Of a DNA stretch of 14,591 nt, positions 1 through 7,194 are shown one piece after another; the first letter of the stretch is position 1; every line of letters starts with the position of its first letter. Location of the stretch: the NCBI GenBank assembly GCA_900550345.1, contig URRX01000018.1:1-14591 (forward strand), in the 5' to 3' direction. The DNA comes from an uncultured Anaerococcus sp. GTDB lineage: Bacteria > Bacillota > Clostridia > Tissierellales > Peptoniphilaceae. The position numbers and the translations under genes were made by a program. The notes under the pieces were generated by a model, which saw only the letters and a program-made list of their open reading frames with translations, was not told where the DNA came from and did no database searches.

Positions 1-961
1 CTAAATCAATAGTATTTTTATATTTTATAGAAACTGCATGGGGAAATTTCATTTTTAATTTTGCCATAGGTGAATATATAGGATAATCATCTTTTAAAAT
101 AAAATCTATATAGTCATTTGAATTTTCCATTTTTAAAATATTTTCAAAATAATCTTCAATTTGACAAAAATCATTTAAGGGTCTTATCTCTATTTCTTTT
201 ATAGAAATATTATCTTTTAAATCCACAACAGTTACTGATTTTTTTTGCCCTATTTCAGAAAATGAATATTTCATGAAAGTTCCACAATACCTAATTTTCT
301 CGTTGATTACAAAATGTTTTCTGTGAAGGTGACCTAAGGCTACATAGTCAAAATTTTTAAATAAATTTGCATCCATAGCGTCATTTCCCCCAATTGTAAG
401 AGGTTTTTCCCCTTCAATTTCCTCATCTTCAAATGCCTTCTCATTTGCATAGCAGTGACTTATCAAAACATTCCTATCTTTATAATCTATATCTTTAAGA
501 AGAATCCTATATAAATCTGTAAAATTTTCTATATTTGAATCAATTTCATTTTTTGCCCTTGCTAGGGAAATATAAGGAATGGGATAAAAATTTACTATTC
601 CATATTTATCTTTAAAAGTTAATGATTTATCAAAAGAATTTCCAAAAATATAATAAGAATTTTTTTCAAAAAAACTTTTAGAAATTTCTAGTCTTTTTCC
701 TGAATCATGATTTCCGGAAATTGCTATTATTTTTTTCTTCAAATCAAAAATAATCTTATCAACAAAGTCAGAATATACTTTCATAGACTCGCTATTTGGA
801 ATAGAAGTATCAAAAATATCTCCAGCTATAATTACTATGTCGATTTTTTCATTTTTTATAATTTCTAAAATTTGGTCAAGGCAATATTTTTGTTCTTCTA
901 AAAGCGAATATGAACCTATACTTTTTCCTATGTGAAGGTCTGATAAATGTAATAGTTTCAT
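1..961 (-). CDS. sbcD: Exonuclease SbcCD, nuclease subunit D (partial, C-terminus beyond left edge)
   Basis: My own reading of the minus strand from the ATG at 961 stays open for 320 codons and runs off the left edge. The product carries the Mre11/SbcD calcineurin-type phosphoesterase motifs in order: SDLHIGK (residues 7-13), AGDIFD (46-51), ISGNHDS (81-87), SHCYAN (around 168-173) and GHLH (around 210-213). These are the metal ligands of the two-metal nuclease site. SbcD pairs with the SbcC ATPase to cut hairpins and double-strand ends during DNA repair; sbcC would be expected just past the left edge. Family members are usually 370-410 residues, so roughly 50-90 residues are missing here because of the window edge, not truncation. 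The start overlaps the yaaA stop by one base (TGATG), with GAGGAAG a few bases upstream inside yaaA, so the two genes are probably translationally coupled. Confidence 0.93.
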   Translation of the reverse strand, partial: MKLLHLSDLHIGKSIGSYSLLEEQKYCLDQILEIIKNEKIDIVIIAGDIFDTSIPNSESMKVYSDFVDKIIFDLKKKIIAISGNHDSGKRLEISKSFFEKNSYYIFGNSFDKSLTFKDKYGIVNFYPIPYISLARAKNEIDSNIENFTDLYRILLKDIDYKDRNVLISHCYANEKAFEDEEIEGEKPLTIGGNDAMDANLFKNFDYVALGHLHRKHFVINEKIRYCGTFMKYSFSEIGQKKSVTVVDLKDNISIKEIEIRPLNDFCQIEDYFENILKMENSNDYIDFILKDDYPIYSPMAKLKMKFPHAVSIKYKNTIDL

Positions 962-1680
962 CAAGACTTCCTCACAAATATAAATTCATCGTCAGTTGAA
1001 TTATATGAGTCATAATTATAATCGCAGAGAGAAATCTTTTTTATTTCTTCTGGATCTGTAATTTTTTTATTTATCAAATATTTAAGCATTCTACCACGCA
1101 TTTGCTTAGTATAGGAAACAATTGATCTAATTTTTCCTGACCTATCCTCCTTAAATGTTAAGGTTAATAATTTTTGATCTTTTTTTAAATATTTTTTTAA
1201 AAGTTTTGCATATTCTGCACTTGCCAAATTTATAATGAAATTTTCATCCTCAAAGGCTTTTTCATAAATTTTATCAGCCCAAAATCCAGGCATATCAATT
1301 CCTTTTGAATCCATATATAACCTATAATCAGAAATTCCTGTAAAAGGCTTACAAAGTCCATAAAGGGCAGAAATTATATAAACATGGTCATTTAAATAAG
1401 CCAAATCATTAAAATCTTCTTTTTTAAATTGTTTAAAAACTAGTCCATCATAAGAAAAAATTGCAGGATTTATTAAATTATTAAAATCAAAATCTTTGTA
1501 ATCATAATAGGCTTTTATTGCTAAATCATCGTTGCAAGAAAACATATTTGCTAAATCATTTATAGAAAATTTTCTAAATTTTTCTACCAATTCTTTTGTT
1601 TCTTCTTCAAATAAAAGTCCTTCTGTTTTTTCGTTTTCAAAATGTTTAAACCTTTTTGCAGGTGAAATTATTATTTTCAT
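961..1680 (-). CDS. yaaA: Peroxide stress protein YaaA (UPF0246/DUF328)
   Basis: The 239-residue product begins with MKIIISPAKR, the hallmark N-terminus of the YaaA family, and keeps the later family blocks SALYGLCKP, SDYRLYM and VSYTKQMRGRM. Length matches the usual 240-260. Family knowledge: in Escherichia coli YaaA is induced by peroxide through OxyR and limits intracellular free iron, protecting DNA from Fenton damage; it also binds DNA. The start is ATG at 1680 with AGAAAGG upstream. It is first in a two-gene unit with sbcD, overlapping it by one base. A stress protein ahead of a DNA-repair nuclease makes sense as a DNA-protection operon, although that link is inference. The exact biochemical activity of this protein is not evident from the sequence. 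Confidence 0.92.
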   Translation of the reverse strand: MKIIISPAKRFKHFENEKTEGLLFEEETKELVEKFRKFSINDLANMFSCNDDLAIKAYYDYKDFDFNNLINPAIFSYDGLVFKQFKKEDFNDLAYLNDHVYIISALYGLCKPFTGISDYRLYMDSKGIDMPGFWADKIYEKAFEDENFIINLASAEYAKLLKKYLKKDQKLLTLTFKEDRSGKIRSIVSYTKQMRGRMLKYLINKKITDPEEIKKISLCDYNYDSYNSTDDEFIFVRKS

Positions 1681-1711
1681 ATTAAACCTTTCTATTTTTA
1701 AGTCTTAATTA

Positions 1712-1720
1712 ATTATAACA
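1712..1720 (-). promoter_or_regulatory. Extended -10 promoter of yaaA-sbcD
   Basis: On the minus strand TGTTATAAT is an extended -10 (TGn plus a perfect TATAAT at 1717-1712), about 32 bases before the yaaA start. At 17-bp spacing the -35 region is only TTTTTT, and it coincides with the U-tract of the znuB terminator, so the extended -10 probably carries recognition. Confidence 0.7.
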
Positions 1721-1734
1721 TAGAAAATTTTCAC

Positions 1735-1760
1735 AAAAAAAAGACAGGCGAACCTATCTT
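1735..1760 (-). terminator. Intrinsic terminator of the znuACB operon
   Basis: On the minus strand AAGATAGG and CCTGTCTT form an 8-bp stem (one G-T wobble) closed by a TTCG tetraloop at 1741-1760, followed by a run of Ts (1740-1735). The znuB stop codon (1756-1754) lies inside the stem. Confidence 0.85.
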
Positions 1761-2548
1761 TTAAAAATTTTTTGAATTATTAATGAAATTATCATTCCAA
1801 TAACAGCTATGACTACAATAGCACCACCTGGTTTTATTCCTAAATAAAAACTTGCGCTAATTCCTGAAATCATATAAATTATTGCAATAATTATTGATTT
1901 TATAAAAGTTTCCTTATAAGATTTTGAAATTAAAAGTCCACTTGCAACAGGAAGGACCATAAGAGATGAAATCATCAAAGCCCCCACAGTTTTTGCAGAA
2001 ATCCCAATTGTAACAGCTGTCAAAAATGTAAAAATATTTGAAACTAATTTCGAATTAATCCCTGCCAAATTTGCCATTAATGGACTAATTGAATTATATA
2101 AAAGAGGATAGTATAGATAAAGGCTAAAAAATAAAACAAAAATAAAAATTACACTTACAACAATAAGGTCAGTTTTTGTAACACTTGTAATTGAACCAAA
2201 CAAAAATGATTCAAAACTCGTCCCACCTGGTGTAAAATCTGACATAATAGCTGCAAGTCCTATTCCTAAACTCATTATTATAGCTGTAGCCATATCACCA
2301 AAGTTTTTGAATTTTTTCCTTATTATTTCTATAGCAAAACTTGCAATAATACAAATTATTATTGATGAAAAAACTGGATTTATTCCAATAATTAGACCAA
2401 GTGCAACTCCCGAAAGAGCAGTGTGTGATAAGGCATCACCTATCATTGATGTCCTTCTATTAACCATAACAATTCCAATCATAGGAATTATTATTGCAAG
2501 CATAAGGCCAACTAAAAGAGCCCTTTGCATAAATTCATAACTAAGCAT
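1754..2548 (-). CDS. znuB: Zinc ABC transporter, membrane permease
   Basis: This 264-residue, very hydrophobic protein fits the ABC-3 metal permease family (ZnuB/MntB/AdcB), which is usually 260-290 residues. It shows about eight membrane spans and the family's cytoplasmic block around MIGDALSHTALSGVALG (about residues 35-51), which contacts the ATPase. It would form the membrane channel, taking metal from ZnuA and powered by ZnuC. The ATG lies inside the 3' end of znuC (8-base overlap) with AAGGA six bases upstream, so translation is coupled. It is the last gene of the operon, and its TAG stop falls within the terminator stem. Zinc rather than manganese is inferred from the His-rich ZnuA and the linked Fur-family gene; the permease alone does not fix the metal. 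Confidence 0.93.
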   Translation of the reverse strand: MLSYEFMQRALLVGLMLAIIIPMIGIVMVNRRTSMIGDALSHTALSGVALGLIIGINPVFSSIIICIIASFAIEIIRKKFKNFGDMATAIIMSLGIGLAAIMSDFTPGGTSFESFLFGSITSVTKTDLIVVSVIFIFVLFFSLYLYYPLLYNSISPLMANLAGINSKLVSNIFTFLTAVTIGISAKTVGALMISSLMVLPVASGLLISKSYKETFIKSIIIAIIYMISGISASFYLGIKPGGAIVVIAVIGMIISLIIQKIFKR

Positions 2549-3206
2549 CTACTATCCTTCCATTTTTTATTCTAATTTGTCTTTTAGAATATTCTCTTAC
2601 AATATCCATCTCATGAGAAATCATCAAAATTGAAATCTTATGTTTATTATTTAAGTGAGCTAGAAGTTTAAGAAAGTCTCTTTTTGAATTTTCATCAACG
2701 CCAACAGTAGGCTCATCCAAAATAAGAAGGTCAGGATCGTTGACCATTGCCCTTGCAATCATAACCTTTTGAGCTTGGCCTCCCGAAAGTTGATTAAAGG
2801 GAATATTTAAAAGATTTTCTATATTTAAAATTTCAAAAGTATCATAAACTTTTTTATAACATTTTTTTGTTGGCCTATTAAAAATATTAAACTTTTTATA
2901 CAAATTTAAAACAACAAATTCTTTTCCAGTTACTGGAAAGGCTACTTTGTTTGCATCATTAACTTGGGGTACATATCCGATTTTAGAAAAATCATCAAAT
3001 TCTTCAATGTCTTTACCAAATAATTTTATTTGTCCTGATTTTTTCTTCAAATCTTTTAAAATTAATTTTATAAGGGTAGACTTTCCAGAGCCATTTTCGC
3101 CCTGGATAGTCAAAAAATCTCCCCTATTTAAATCAAAACTTATATTTTTTAATATATTATCCTTGCCGTAAGAAAAGACTAAATCTTTAACTTCTATATC
3201 TTTCAT
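2541..3206 (-). CDS. znuC: Zinc ABC transporter, ATP-binding subunit
   Basis: This is a 221-residue ABC ATPase with Walker A GENGSGKST (residues 36-44), Q-loop VPQ (79-81), ABC signature LSGGQ (140-144), Walker B LLILDEP (160-166) and the switch histidine in ISHEMD (196-201). It hydrolyses ATP on the cytoplasmic face to drive metal import through ZnuB. The length is normal for metal-type ATPases. The ATG at 3206 follows the znuA TAA with no base between. Only a weak GGAAAG stands about 13 bases upstream, so it is likely reached by ribosomes finishing znuA. The znuB start overlaps its end by 8 bases. Assignment to zinc rests on the operon partners. Confidence 0.94.
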   Translation of the reverse strand: MKDIEVKDLVFSYGKDNILKNISFDLNRGDFLTIQGENGSGKSTLIKLILKDLKKKSGQIKLFGKDIEEFDDFSKIGYVPQVNDANKVAFPVTGKEFVVLNLYKKFNIFNRPTKKCYKKVYDTFEILNIENLLNIPFNQLSGGQAQKVMIARAMVNDPDLLILDEPTVGVDENSKRDFLKLLAHLNNKHKISILMISHEMDIVREYSKRQIRIKNGRIVDA

Positions 3207-4379
3207 TTATTTTAAACTACTTTCCATTAATTCTAAATTTTCTTTTATCATCTCTTGATAAGTTTTATTAGCTTTCAAATCATCATCACTTGCATATTCT
3301 ATAGTATTTATAGCCTTTGAGTCAAGTGATAATTCATTTGCTAAAGTCTTAACATTTTTATCAGAACCACCTTTTTCATAGAAAAGTGCTGAAATTTTTT
3401 CTTTTTTAACATAGTCAATGGAATCTTTCATTGTTTTTGCATCAGTTTCACTTGTTGAAGTAATTGAAGTTAGTGGAATTTGAGTTAAACCATAATCACG
3501 AGCAAGATATGAAAATGCTTCATGATCTACTAAGAATTTTTTATTTTCTTTATTTTTTAATCTTTCTCCATAAGTTTTATCAATTTCTTCAAGTTCTTTT
3601 TTTATTTTTTCAAAATTTCCCATATAATAATCTTTATTTTCTGGGTCTATTTCTGAAAGTTTGTCAGCAATATTATTTGCTTGAATAATTCCATTTTTTG
3701 GACTTAACCAAATATGTGGATCATACATACCATGGTGGTGATGGTGATGTCCTTCTTCTTCATCTTCGTGGTCATGATCATGGTGATCAGCATCTTCGTG
3801 GTCATGATCGTGGTGATCAGCATCTTCGTGATCATGGTGGTCAGAGTCTTCACTATCTTCCATGCTTTCATGGTCAGGGGCATCTTTGTCTTTGTGGTCG
3901 TGATGATCACTATCTTTATCTTCTTGTGATCCTTCATGGTCATGATTGTCTTTGTCTTCGTGGTCATGATCTTCTTCATCTTCAGTTTTTATTAAATCAA
4001 TTCCCTTAGATGTATCAACCATTTCTATTTTTGAAGCTTCTTCTACCTTGTCTTTCCAAGATTCCAGACCTGCTCCATTTAAAAATAAAACCTTAGCATC
4101 AGATAATTTTGCCATATCTTTTGCTGATGGTTCAAAATCATGAACTTCTGTATTTAAATTTGTAAAAGATTCTACATTAAATTTATCTCCAGCTATTTGT
4201 TTAGTTAGATTATAAATTGGATAAAAAGAAGCATATATAGTTTCTTTTTCAGATTTTTCGCTTTGACTTGTTTCGTTTGAACTATTTGAATTATTTGAGC
4301 TACTTGTTTGGTTATTTTTTGCACATCCTGTTACAAAAAGACCCAAAACTAAAGCTATCGCTAAAAATTTCTTTTTCAT
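3207..4379 (-). CDS. znuA: Zinc-binding lipoprotein of ZnuABC transporter, with long His/Asp-rich loop
   Basis: This is the solute-binding component (cluster A-1, ZnuA/AdcA type) that captures Zn2+ outside the membrane and delivers it to ZnuB. The first 19 residues are a lipoprotein signal (MKKKF, hydrophobic stretch, VTGC with Cys19 as the lipidated residue), followed by a Ser/Asn/Glu linker to about residue 47. Probable zinc ligands are His80 (VHDFEP), His222 (DPHIW), His286 (VDHEAF) and Asp340 (GGSDKN). Between lobes, residues about 137-217 are an exceptionally long run rich in His, Asp and Glu, ending in six consecutive His. Such loops in ZnuA proteins are thought to scavenge or buffer zinc, and they separate zinc from manganese binders. 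At 390 residues it is longer than the usual 300-330, mostly because of this loop. The start is ATG at 4379 with a strong AGGAGG five bases upstream. Confidence 0.94.
   Translation of the reverse strand: MKKKFLAIALVLGLFVTGCAKNNQTSSSNNSNSSNETSQSEKSEKETIYASFYPIYNLTKQIAGDKFNVESFTNLNTEVHDFEPSAKDMAKLSDAKVLFLNGAGLESWKDKVEEASKIEMVDTSKGIDLIKTEDEEDHDHEDKDNHDHEGSQEDKDSDHHDHKDKDAPDHESMEDSEDSDHHDHEDADHHDHDHEDADHHDHDHEDEEEGHHHHHHGMYDPHIWLSPKNGIIQANNIADKLSEIDPENKDYYMGNFEKIKKELEEIDKTYGERLKNKENKKFLVDHEAFSYLARDYGLTQIPLTSITSTSETDAKTMKDSIDYVKKEKISALFYEKGGSDKNVKTLANELSLDSKAINTIEYASDDDLKANKTYQEMIKENLELMESSLK
3761..3847 (-). repeat. Tandem 30-bp repeats coding for the His-rich loop of ZnuA
   Basis: Units at 3761-3790 and 3791-3820 are identical except for one base (3780 versus 3810). 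A third copy follows from 3821 with an internal 6-base deletion. Each unit encodes about ten residues of DADHHDHDHE type. All lengths are multiples of three, so copy-number change would leave the frame open. Confidence 0.85.
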
Positions 4380-4393
4380 TTTTTCCTCCTTAT

Positions 4394-4410
4394 TTGCAAA
4401 TCATTTGCAA
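4394..4410. promoter_or_regulatory. Probable Zur/Fur-family operator
   Basis: TTGCAAATCATTTGCAA is a perfect 8-1-8 palindrome lying just upstream of the znuA Shine-Dalgarno, at the expected transcription start of the znuA promoter. It has the AATnATT core layout typical of Fur-superfamily boxes and sits between znuA and a divergent Fur-family gene. The regulator with zinc bound would be expected to block znuACB transcription here. Operator identity is inference from symmetry and position. Confidence 0.8.
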
Positions 4411-4415
4411 GAAGT

Positions 4416-4443
4416 ATTATATAACTGTTTTATTTTTTGTCAA
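4416..4443 (-). promoter_or_regulatory. znuACB promoter
   Basis: On the minus strand TTGACA (4443-4438), 16 bases, then TATAAT (4421-4416): both boxes match consensus. Transcription would begin around 4409, inside the 17-bp palindrome, which explains how a repressor there could act. Confidence 0.82.
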
Positions 4444-4445
4444 TA

Positions 4446-4454
4446 TGATATTAT
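4446..4454 (+). promoter_or_regulatory. Possible extended -10 of the zur-like gene
   Basis: TGATATTAT fits an extended -10 on the plus strand, but no good -35 is visible. Transcription would start only about a dozen bases before the TTG start, leaving a very short leader. Weak call. Confidence 0.35.
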
Positions 4455-4473
4455 AAATTAAGAGGTGAATTTT

Positions 4474-4887
4474 TTGAAAGCAAGAGATTTATTAAGAAAT
4501 AAAAATATTAGAGTCACAGAAAAAAGAATAATTATTTTAGAAAAAATAATTGAAAATAATGATCCAATTTCAGCAGAAGAAATTTTAGAAAAATTAAAAA
4601 ATGATAAGATAAATCTAGATCTTTCTACAATTTATAGAAATTTAAATACACTTGAAGAAGTAGGACTTCTCTTAAAAAACACAAACCTAGATGGAATTTC
4701 ATATTTTCAATTAAACACAAATGATCATAAACATTTTATTACTTGCATGTCTTGTAATAAGAAATTTATTGTAGAAAACTGCCCAATTCATGAAGTTGAA
4801 AAAAAGATTGAAAAAGAAACAGGATTTATTATTAAAGGACATAGTTTTGAATTTACAGGAATTTGCCCAAATTGCCAAAAAAATTAA
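4474..4887 (+). CDS. zur: Fur-family metalloregulator, probably the zinc sensor Zur
   Basis: A small Fur-family repressor. The N-terminal winged helix includes the recognition-helix block DLSTIYRNLNTLEEVGLL. The C-terminal dimerisation half has the histidine cluster NDHKHF followed by CMSC, and ends with CPNC; the two CxxC pairs form the structural zinc site. I place the start at TTG 4474 (137 residues), because AGAGGTG at 4461-4467 is then a Shine-Dalgarno six bases upstream. The GTG at 4465 would sit inside that site. Family members are Fur, Zur, PerR and Mur; divergent placement from znuACB with a shared palindrome argues for Zur. With zinc bound it would repress the transporter. Residues alone do not exclude a PerR- or Fur-like role. 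Confidence 0.85.
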   Translation: MKARDLLRNKNIRVTEKRIIILEKIIENNDPISAEEILEKLKNDKINLDLSTIYRNLNTLEEVGLLLKNTNLDGISYFQLNTNDHKHFITCMSCNKKFIVENCPIHEVEKKIEKETGFIIKGHSFEFTGICPNCQKN

Positions 4888-4899
4888 ATAAATAAATTT

Positions 4900-4937
4900 A
4901 AAAAAGTTGATAAAAATTTTTTTATCAACTTTTTTTC
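4900..4937. terminator. Bidirectional terminator between zur and the symporter gene
   Basis: GTTGATAAA (4906-4914) pairs with TTTATCAAC (4921-4929), flanked by A-runs on the left and T-runs on the right, so it gives a hairpin plus U-tract on both strands. It serves the convergent zur (+) and symporter (-) genes. Confidence 0.85.
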
Positions 4938-4938
4938 T

Positions 4939-6210
4939 TTAAACCCTCTTATTAAATTTTTCTTTATCAAATGAACCTACAGAATTTGCAACTATTATTG
5001 TACCTGATGCATCTCCTGTTGTATTTACGGCTGTTCTTGCCATATCTAGAATTCTGTCTATTCCCATTATCATAGCAATTCCTTCTACTGGAAGACCAAC
5101 TGATGATAGAACCATTGAAAGTGTTACAAGTCCAACTGACGGGATTCCTGCAGTACCAACTGATGCAATTGTTGCTGTTAATATTACAGTTAAATAATTA
5201 TTCAAAGTTAAATCTATTCCGTAAGCATTTGCAATAAATACTACAGCTACTCCTTGCATTATTGCAGTTCCATCCATATTTATTGTCGCTCCAAGTGGTA
5301 TTGTAAATGATGAAATTTTCTTATCAACTCCAATATCTTCAAGAGTTTGAATATTTAAAGGAACTGTTGCATTTGATGATGCGGTTGAAAATGCAAAAGT
5401 CATAACTGGAAAATATTTTTTCAAAAACGAAAATGGATTTACTCTTACAAAAATCGTTAAAAGTAGCATATAAACTATTAAAAGTTGGAAAGCTAGTCCC
5501 AAAATTACAGAAATCATATATGATAACATTGATAAAATAACATCATAACCAAGATTTGAAAATGTTCTTGCTATTAAGAAAAATACTCCAATTGGTGCAA
5601 GTTTCATTACAGCCATGGTCATACTCATCATTAAATCATTCATTTCTGTAATTATATTGCCCAATGTTTCCATTCTATCTTCCATTCCTGCAATCAAAAG
5701 TCCAACTATAACTGCAAAAATTATTATTTGTAACATATCACCCTTTGCCAAAGCTTCAATAGGATTTGTTGGAATCATATTTAATAGCGTATCTTTCATT
5801 GAAGTTTTTTCTCCAGTTTCCATTTTAAACTCATTAGATCCCAATTCCATATTCATTCCCTTACCAGGATTTATTATTGATGCCAAAGAAAGAGCTATTA
5901 TTATTGCAAGAGCTGTAGTTAAAAGATAAAATAAAACAATTCTTATTCCAACTTTTCCTAGAGTTTTTGTATCTCCCATATTTCTGCATCCATCAGCAAT
6001 TGAAAAAAATACAAGTGGAACAACTAGCATATGCATAGCTCTTATAAACATTTGACCTAATAAATAAAAAATTCCATCAATTATAATGTCATCTTTGATA
6101 TGACTTTTAGGTACAAAATAATGCATTACAATCCCAAGAATCATTCCACAAATTAGGGCGATAAAAATTTTAGATGTTAAGCTTAACTTTTTATCAGATT
6201 TAGCTTTCAT
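4939..6210 (-). CDS. Dicarboxylate/amino acid:cation symporter (DAACS/GltP family)
   Basis: An integral membrane carrier of the glutamate/aspartate transporter fold (GltPh, GltP, DctA). It carries all C-terminal signatures: the serine-rich hairpin STASSNATVP, NMDGTA on TM7, the second hairpin VGTAGIPS, and DRILDMARTAVNTTGD on TM8. In GltPh the equivalents of the last Asp and Arg (D394, R397) hold the amino and side-chain carboxyl of aspartate; both are kept, favouring glutamate, aspartate or a C4-dicarboxylate, with Na+ or H+ coupling. Eight membrane spans fit the length. I prefer ATG 6210 (423 residues), because AAGGGAG is seven bases upstream; the ATG at 6216 would lie one base from that site. 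The beginning overlaps the end of the RmlD-like gene, so it is probably coupled to it. The exact substrate is not determinable. Confidence 0.92.
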   Translation of the reverse strand: MKAKSDKKLSLTSKIFIALICGMILGIVMHYFVPKSHIKDDIIIDGIFYLLGQMFIRAMHMLVVPLVFFSIADGCRNMGDTKTLGKVGIRIVLFYLLTTALAIIIALSLASIINPGKGMNMELGSNEFKMETGEKTSMKDTLLNMIPTNPIEALAKGDMLQIIIFAVIVGLLIAGMEDRMETLGNIITEMNDLMMSMTMAVMKLAPIGVFFLIARTFSNLGYDVILSMLSYMISVILGLAFQLLIVYMLLLTIFVRVNPFSFLKKYFPVMTFAFSTASSNATVPLNIQTLEDIGVDKKISSFTIPLGATINMDGTAIMQGVAVVFIANAYGIDLTLNNYLTVILTATIASVGTAGIPSVGLVTLSMVLSSVGLPVEGIAMIMGIDRILDMARTAVNTTGDASGTIIVANSVGSFDKEKFNKRV

Positions 6211-7051
6211 ATCCATACTCCCTTCTCAGATAATCTTTTAAAGAATCTTCCCAAGATGAAAAAGTATTTTTTCCCAAAAGATCCAAAAAATAATTATCAA
6301 TTCCTCTAAAGGCAGGTTCGTAATCAATCCTATCAGAATCCCTAACTTCTTCTACCTTTGCATCAATTTTTGTTATATCAATAATTTTTTGAGCAAAAGC
6401 TCTAAAAGAACAAGTTCCTTCACATGAAGCATGGTAAATTCCATAAGCATTAGTTCCTATAATTGAAATTAAAAATTTTGAAAGTTCATAAGCTGACGTT
6501 GGTGATCCATATCTTGATTTTGGTACTTTTACAAGTCCATTTTTTGCTTGTTCTATTATTGATTCAATTAAATTATTTTCTTTAGAATAAAGTCTTGAGA
6601 CTCTAACAATAAAATATCTATCAGCAAAATCTTTTACAAATTCTTCTCCCAAAAATTTACTTTTTCCATAAACTGAATTTGGATTTGCCTTGTCAATTTC
6701 TTTGTATGGGTGAATTGTTTGTCCATCAAAAACATCTGCAGTAGATAATTGAACAAGTTTTGCCCTTACCCTATTTGATGCTATAGCAATATTTTTTGCT
6801 CCCAAGGCATTTAACAAATATGCTTTGTCAGGATCATTTTCGCATTTTAATCTATTAGTAATTCCTGAACAATTAATTATTATTTTTGGTCTATTTCTAT
6901 CTACAAATAAATTTACTTCTTCTTGTTTTGTAATATCTACTTCGTCCTTGTCAGTTGCAATTATTTCAGCTTCCAAAGGATCTAAATATCTTAGAAGAGT
7001 CGAACCAAGTCTTCCATGTGCTCCTGTAATCCAAATTGTGTTAATTCTCAT
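6200..7051 (-). CDS. RmlD-like NAD(P)-dependent sugar-nucleotide reductase (dTDP-4-dehydrorhamnose reductase family)
   Basis: An extended short-chain dehydrogenase of the RmlD type, 283 residues from the chosen start (usual length 280-300). Seen: nucleotide-binding GAHGRLG near the N-terminus, the QLSTADVFDG block (catalytic Ser/Thr strand), the catalytic YGKSK (Tyr-x3-Lys), and FIVRVSRLYS after it. The classical enzyme reduces dTDP-4-keto-rhamnose to dTDP-rhamnose, but no rmlA, rmlB or rmlC is nearby. Stand-alone homologues also occur in other roles, so the substrate is open. The frame is open back to an ATG at 7123, but that ATG lies upstream of the -10. The ATG at 7051 has AAAGGA at good spacing and starts directly at the Rossmann strand, so 7051 is chosen. 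Its stop at 6200 overlaps the following symporter gene by 11 bases, suggesting co-expression. Confidence 0.82.
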   Translation of the reverse strand: MRINTIWITGAHGRLGSTLLRYLDPLEAEIIATDKDEVDITKQEEVNLFVDRNRPKIIINCSGITNRLKCENDPDKAYLLNALGAKNIAIASNRVRAKLVQLSTADVFDGQTIHPYKEIDKANPNSVYGKSKFLGEEFVKDFADRYFIVRVSRLYSKENNLIESIIEQAKNGLVKVPKSRYGSPTSAYELSKFLISIIGTNAYGIYHASCEGTCSFRAFAQKIIDITKIDAKVEEVRDSDRIDYEPAFRGIDNYFLDLLGKNTFSSWEDSLKDYLRREYGYES

Positions 7052-7094
7052 AAATTTTTCCTTTCTATATTTTAAAAAATTAAATATATGTTTT

Positions 7095-7103
7095 ATTATA
7101 ACA
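7095..7103 (-). promoter_or_regulatory. Extended -10 promoter of the rmlD-like/symporter operon
   Basis: The minus strand reads TGTTATAAT, an extended -10 with perfect TATAAT at 7100-7095, about 45 bases before the chosen ATG. The -35 position is weak (ATGAAA). It is the same arrangement as at yaaA. Confidence 0.7.
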
Positions 7104-7171
7104 TATTGCAAATTATTTTTCATTTATATTTGTTAATTATCTTGATTTCTAATTAAATTGTTTAAGCAAAT

Positions 7172-7194
7172 AAAAAAAGCTAGTAAAACTAGCT
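7172..7194 (-). terminator. Terminator of the purine operon
   Basis: AGCTAGT and ACTAGCT form a 7-bp perfect stem around a 3-base loop (7178-7194), followed on the minus strand by seven Ts. The purD TAG stop (7195-7193) overlaps the first stem bases. Confidence 0.85.

Noticed and set aside
3698..4009. Overlapping open frames on both strands across the His-rich part of znuA
   Set aside because: They are by-products of the repetitive CAT/GAT-rich codons. They have no ribosome site and their products are low-complexity; the znuA frame is the real one.
4465..4473. GTG at 4465 as the zur start
   Set aside because: The GTG is part of the AGAGGTG ribosome site that serves the TTG at 4474.
7052..7123. 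Longer N-terminus for the RmlD-like protein starting at the ATG at 7123
   Set aside because: That start lies upstream of the extended -10 promoter and adds a Lys/Phe-rich stretch not expected in the family; 7051 has a proper Shine-Dalgarno.
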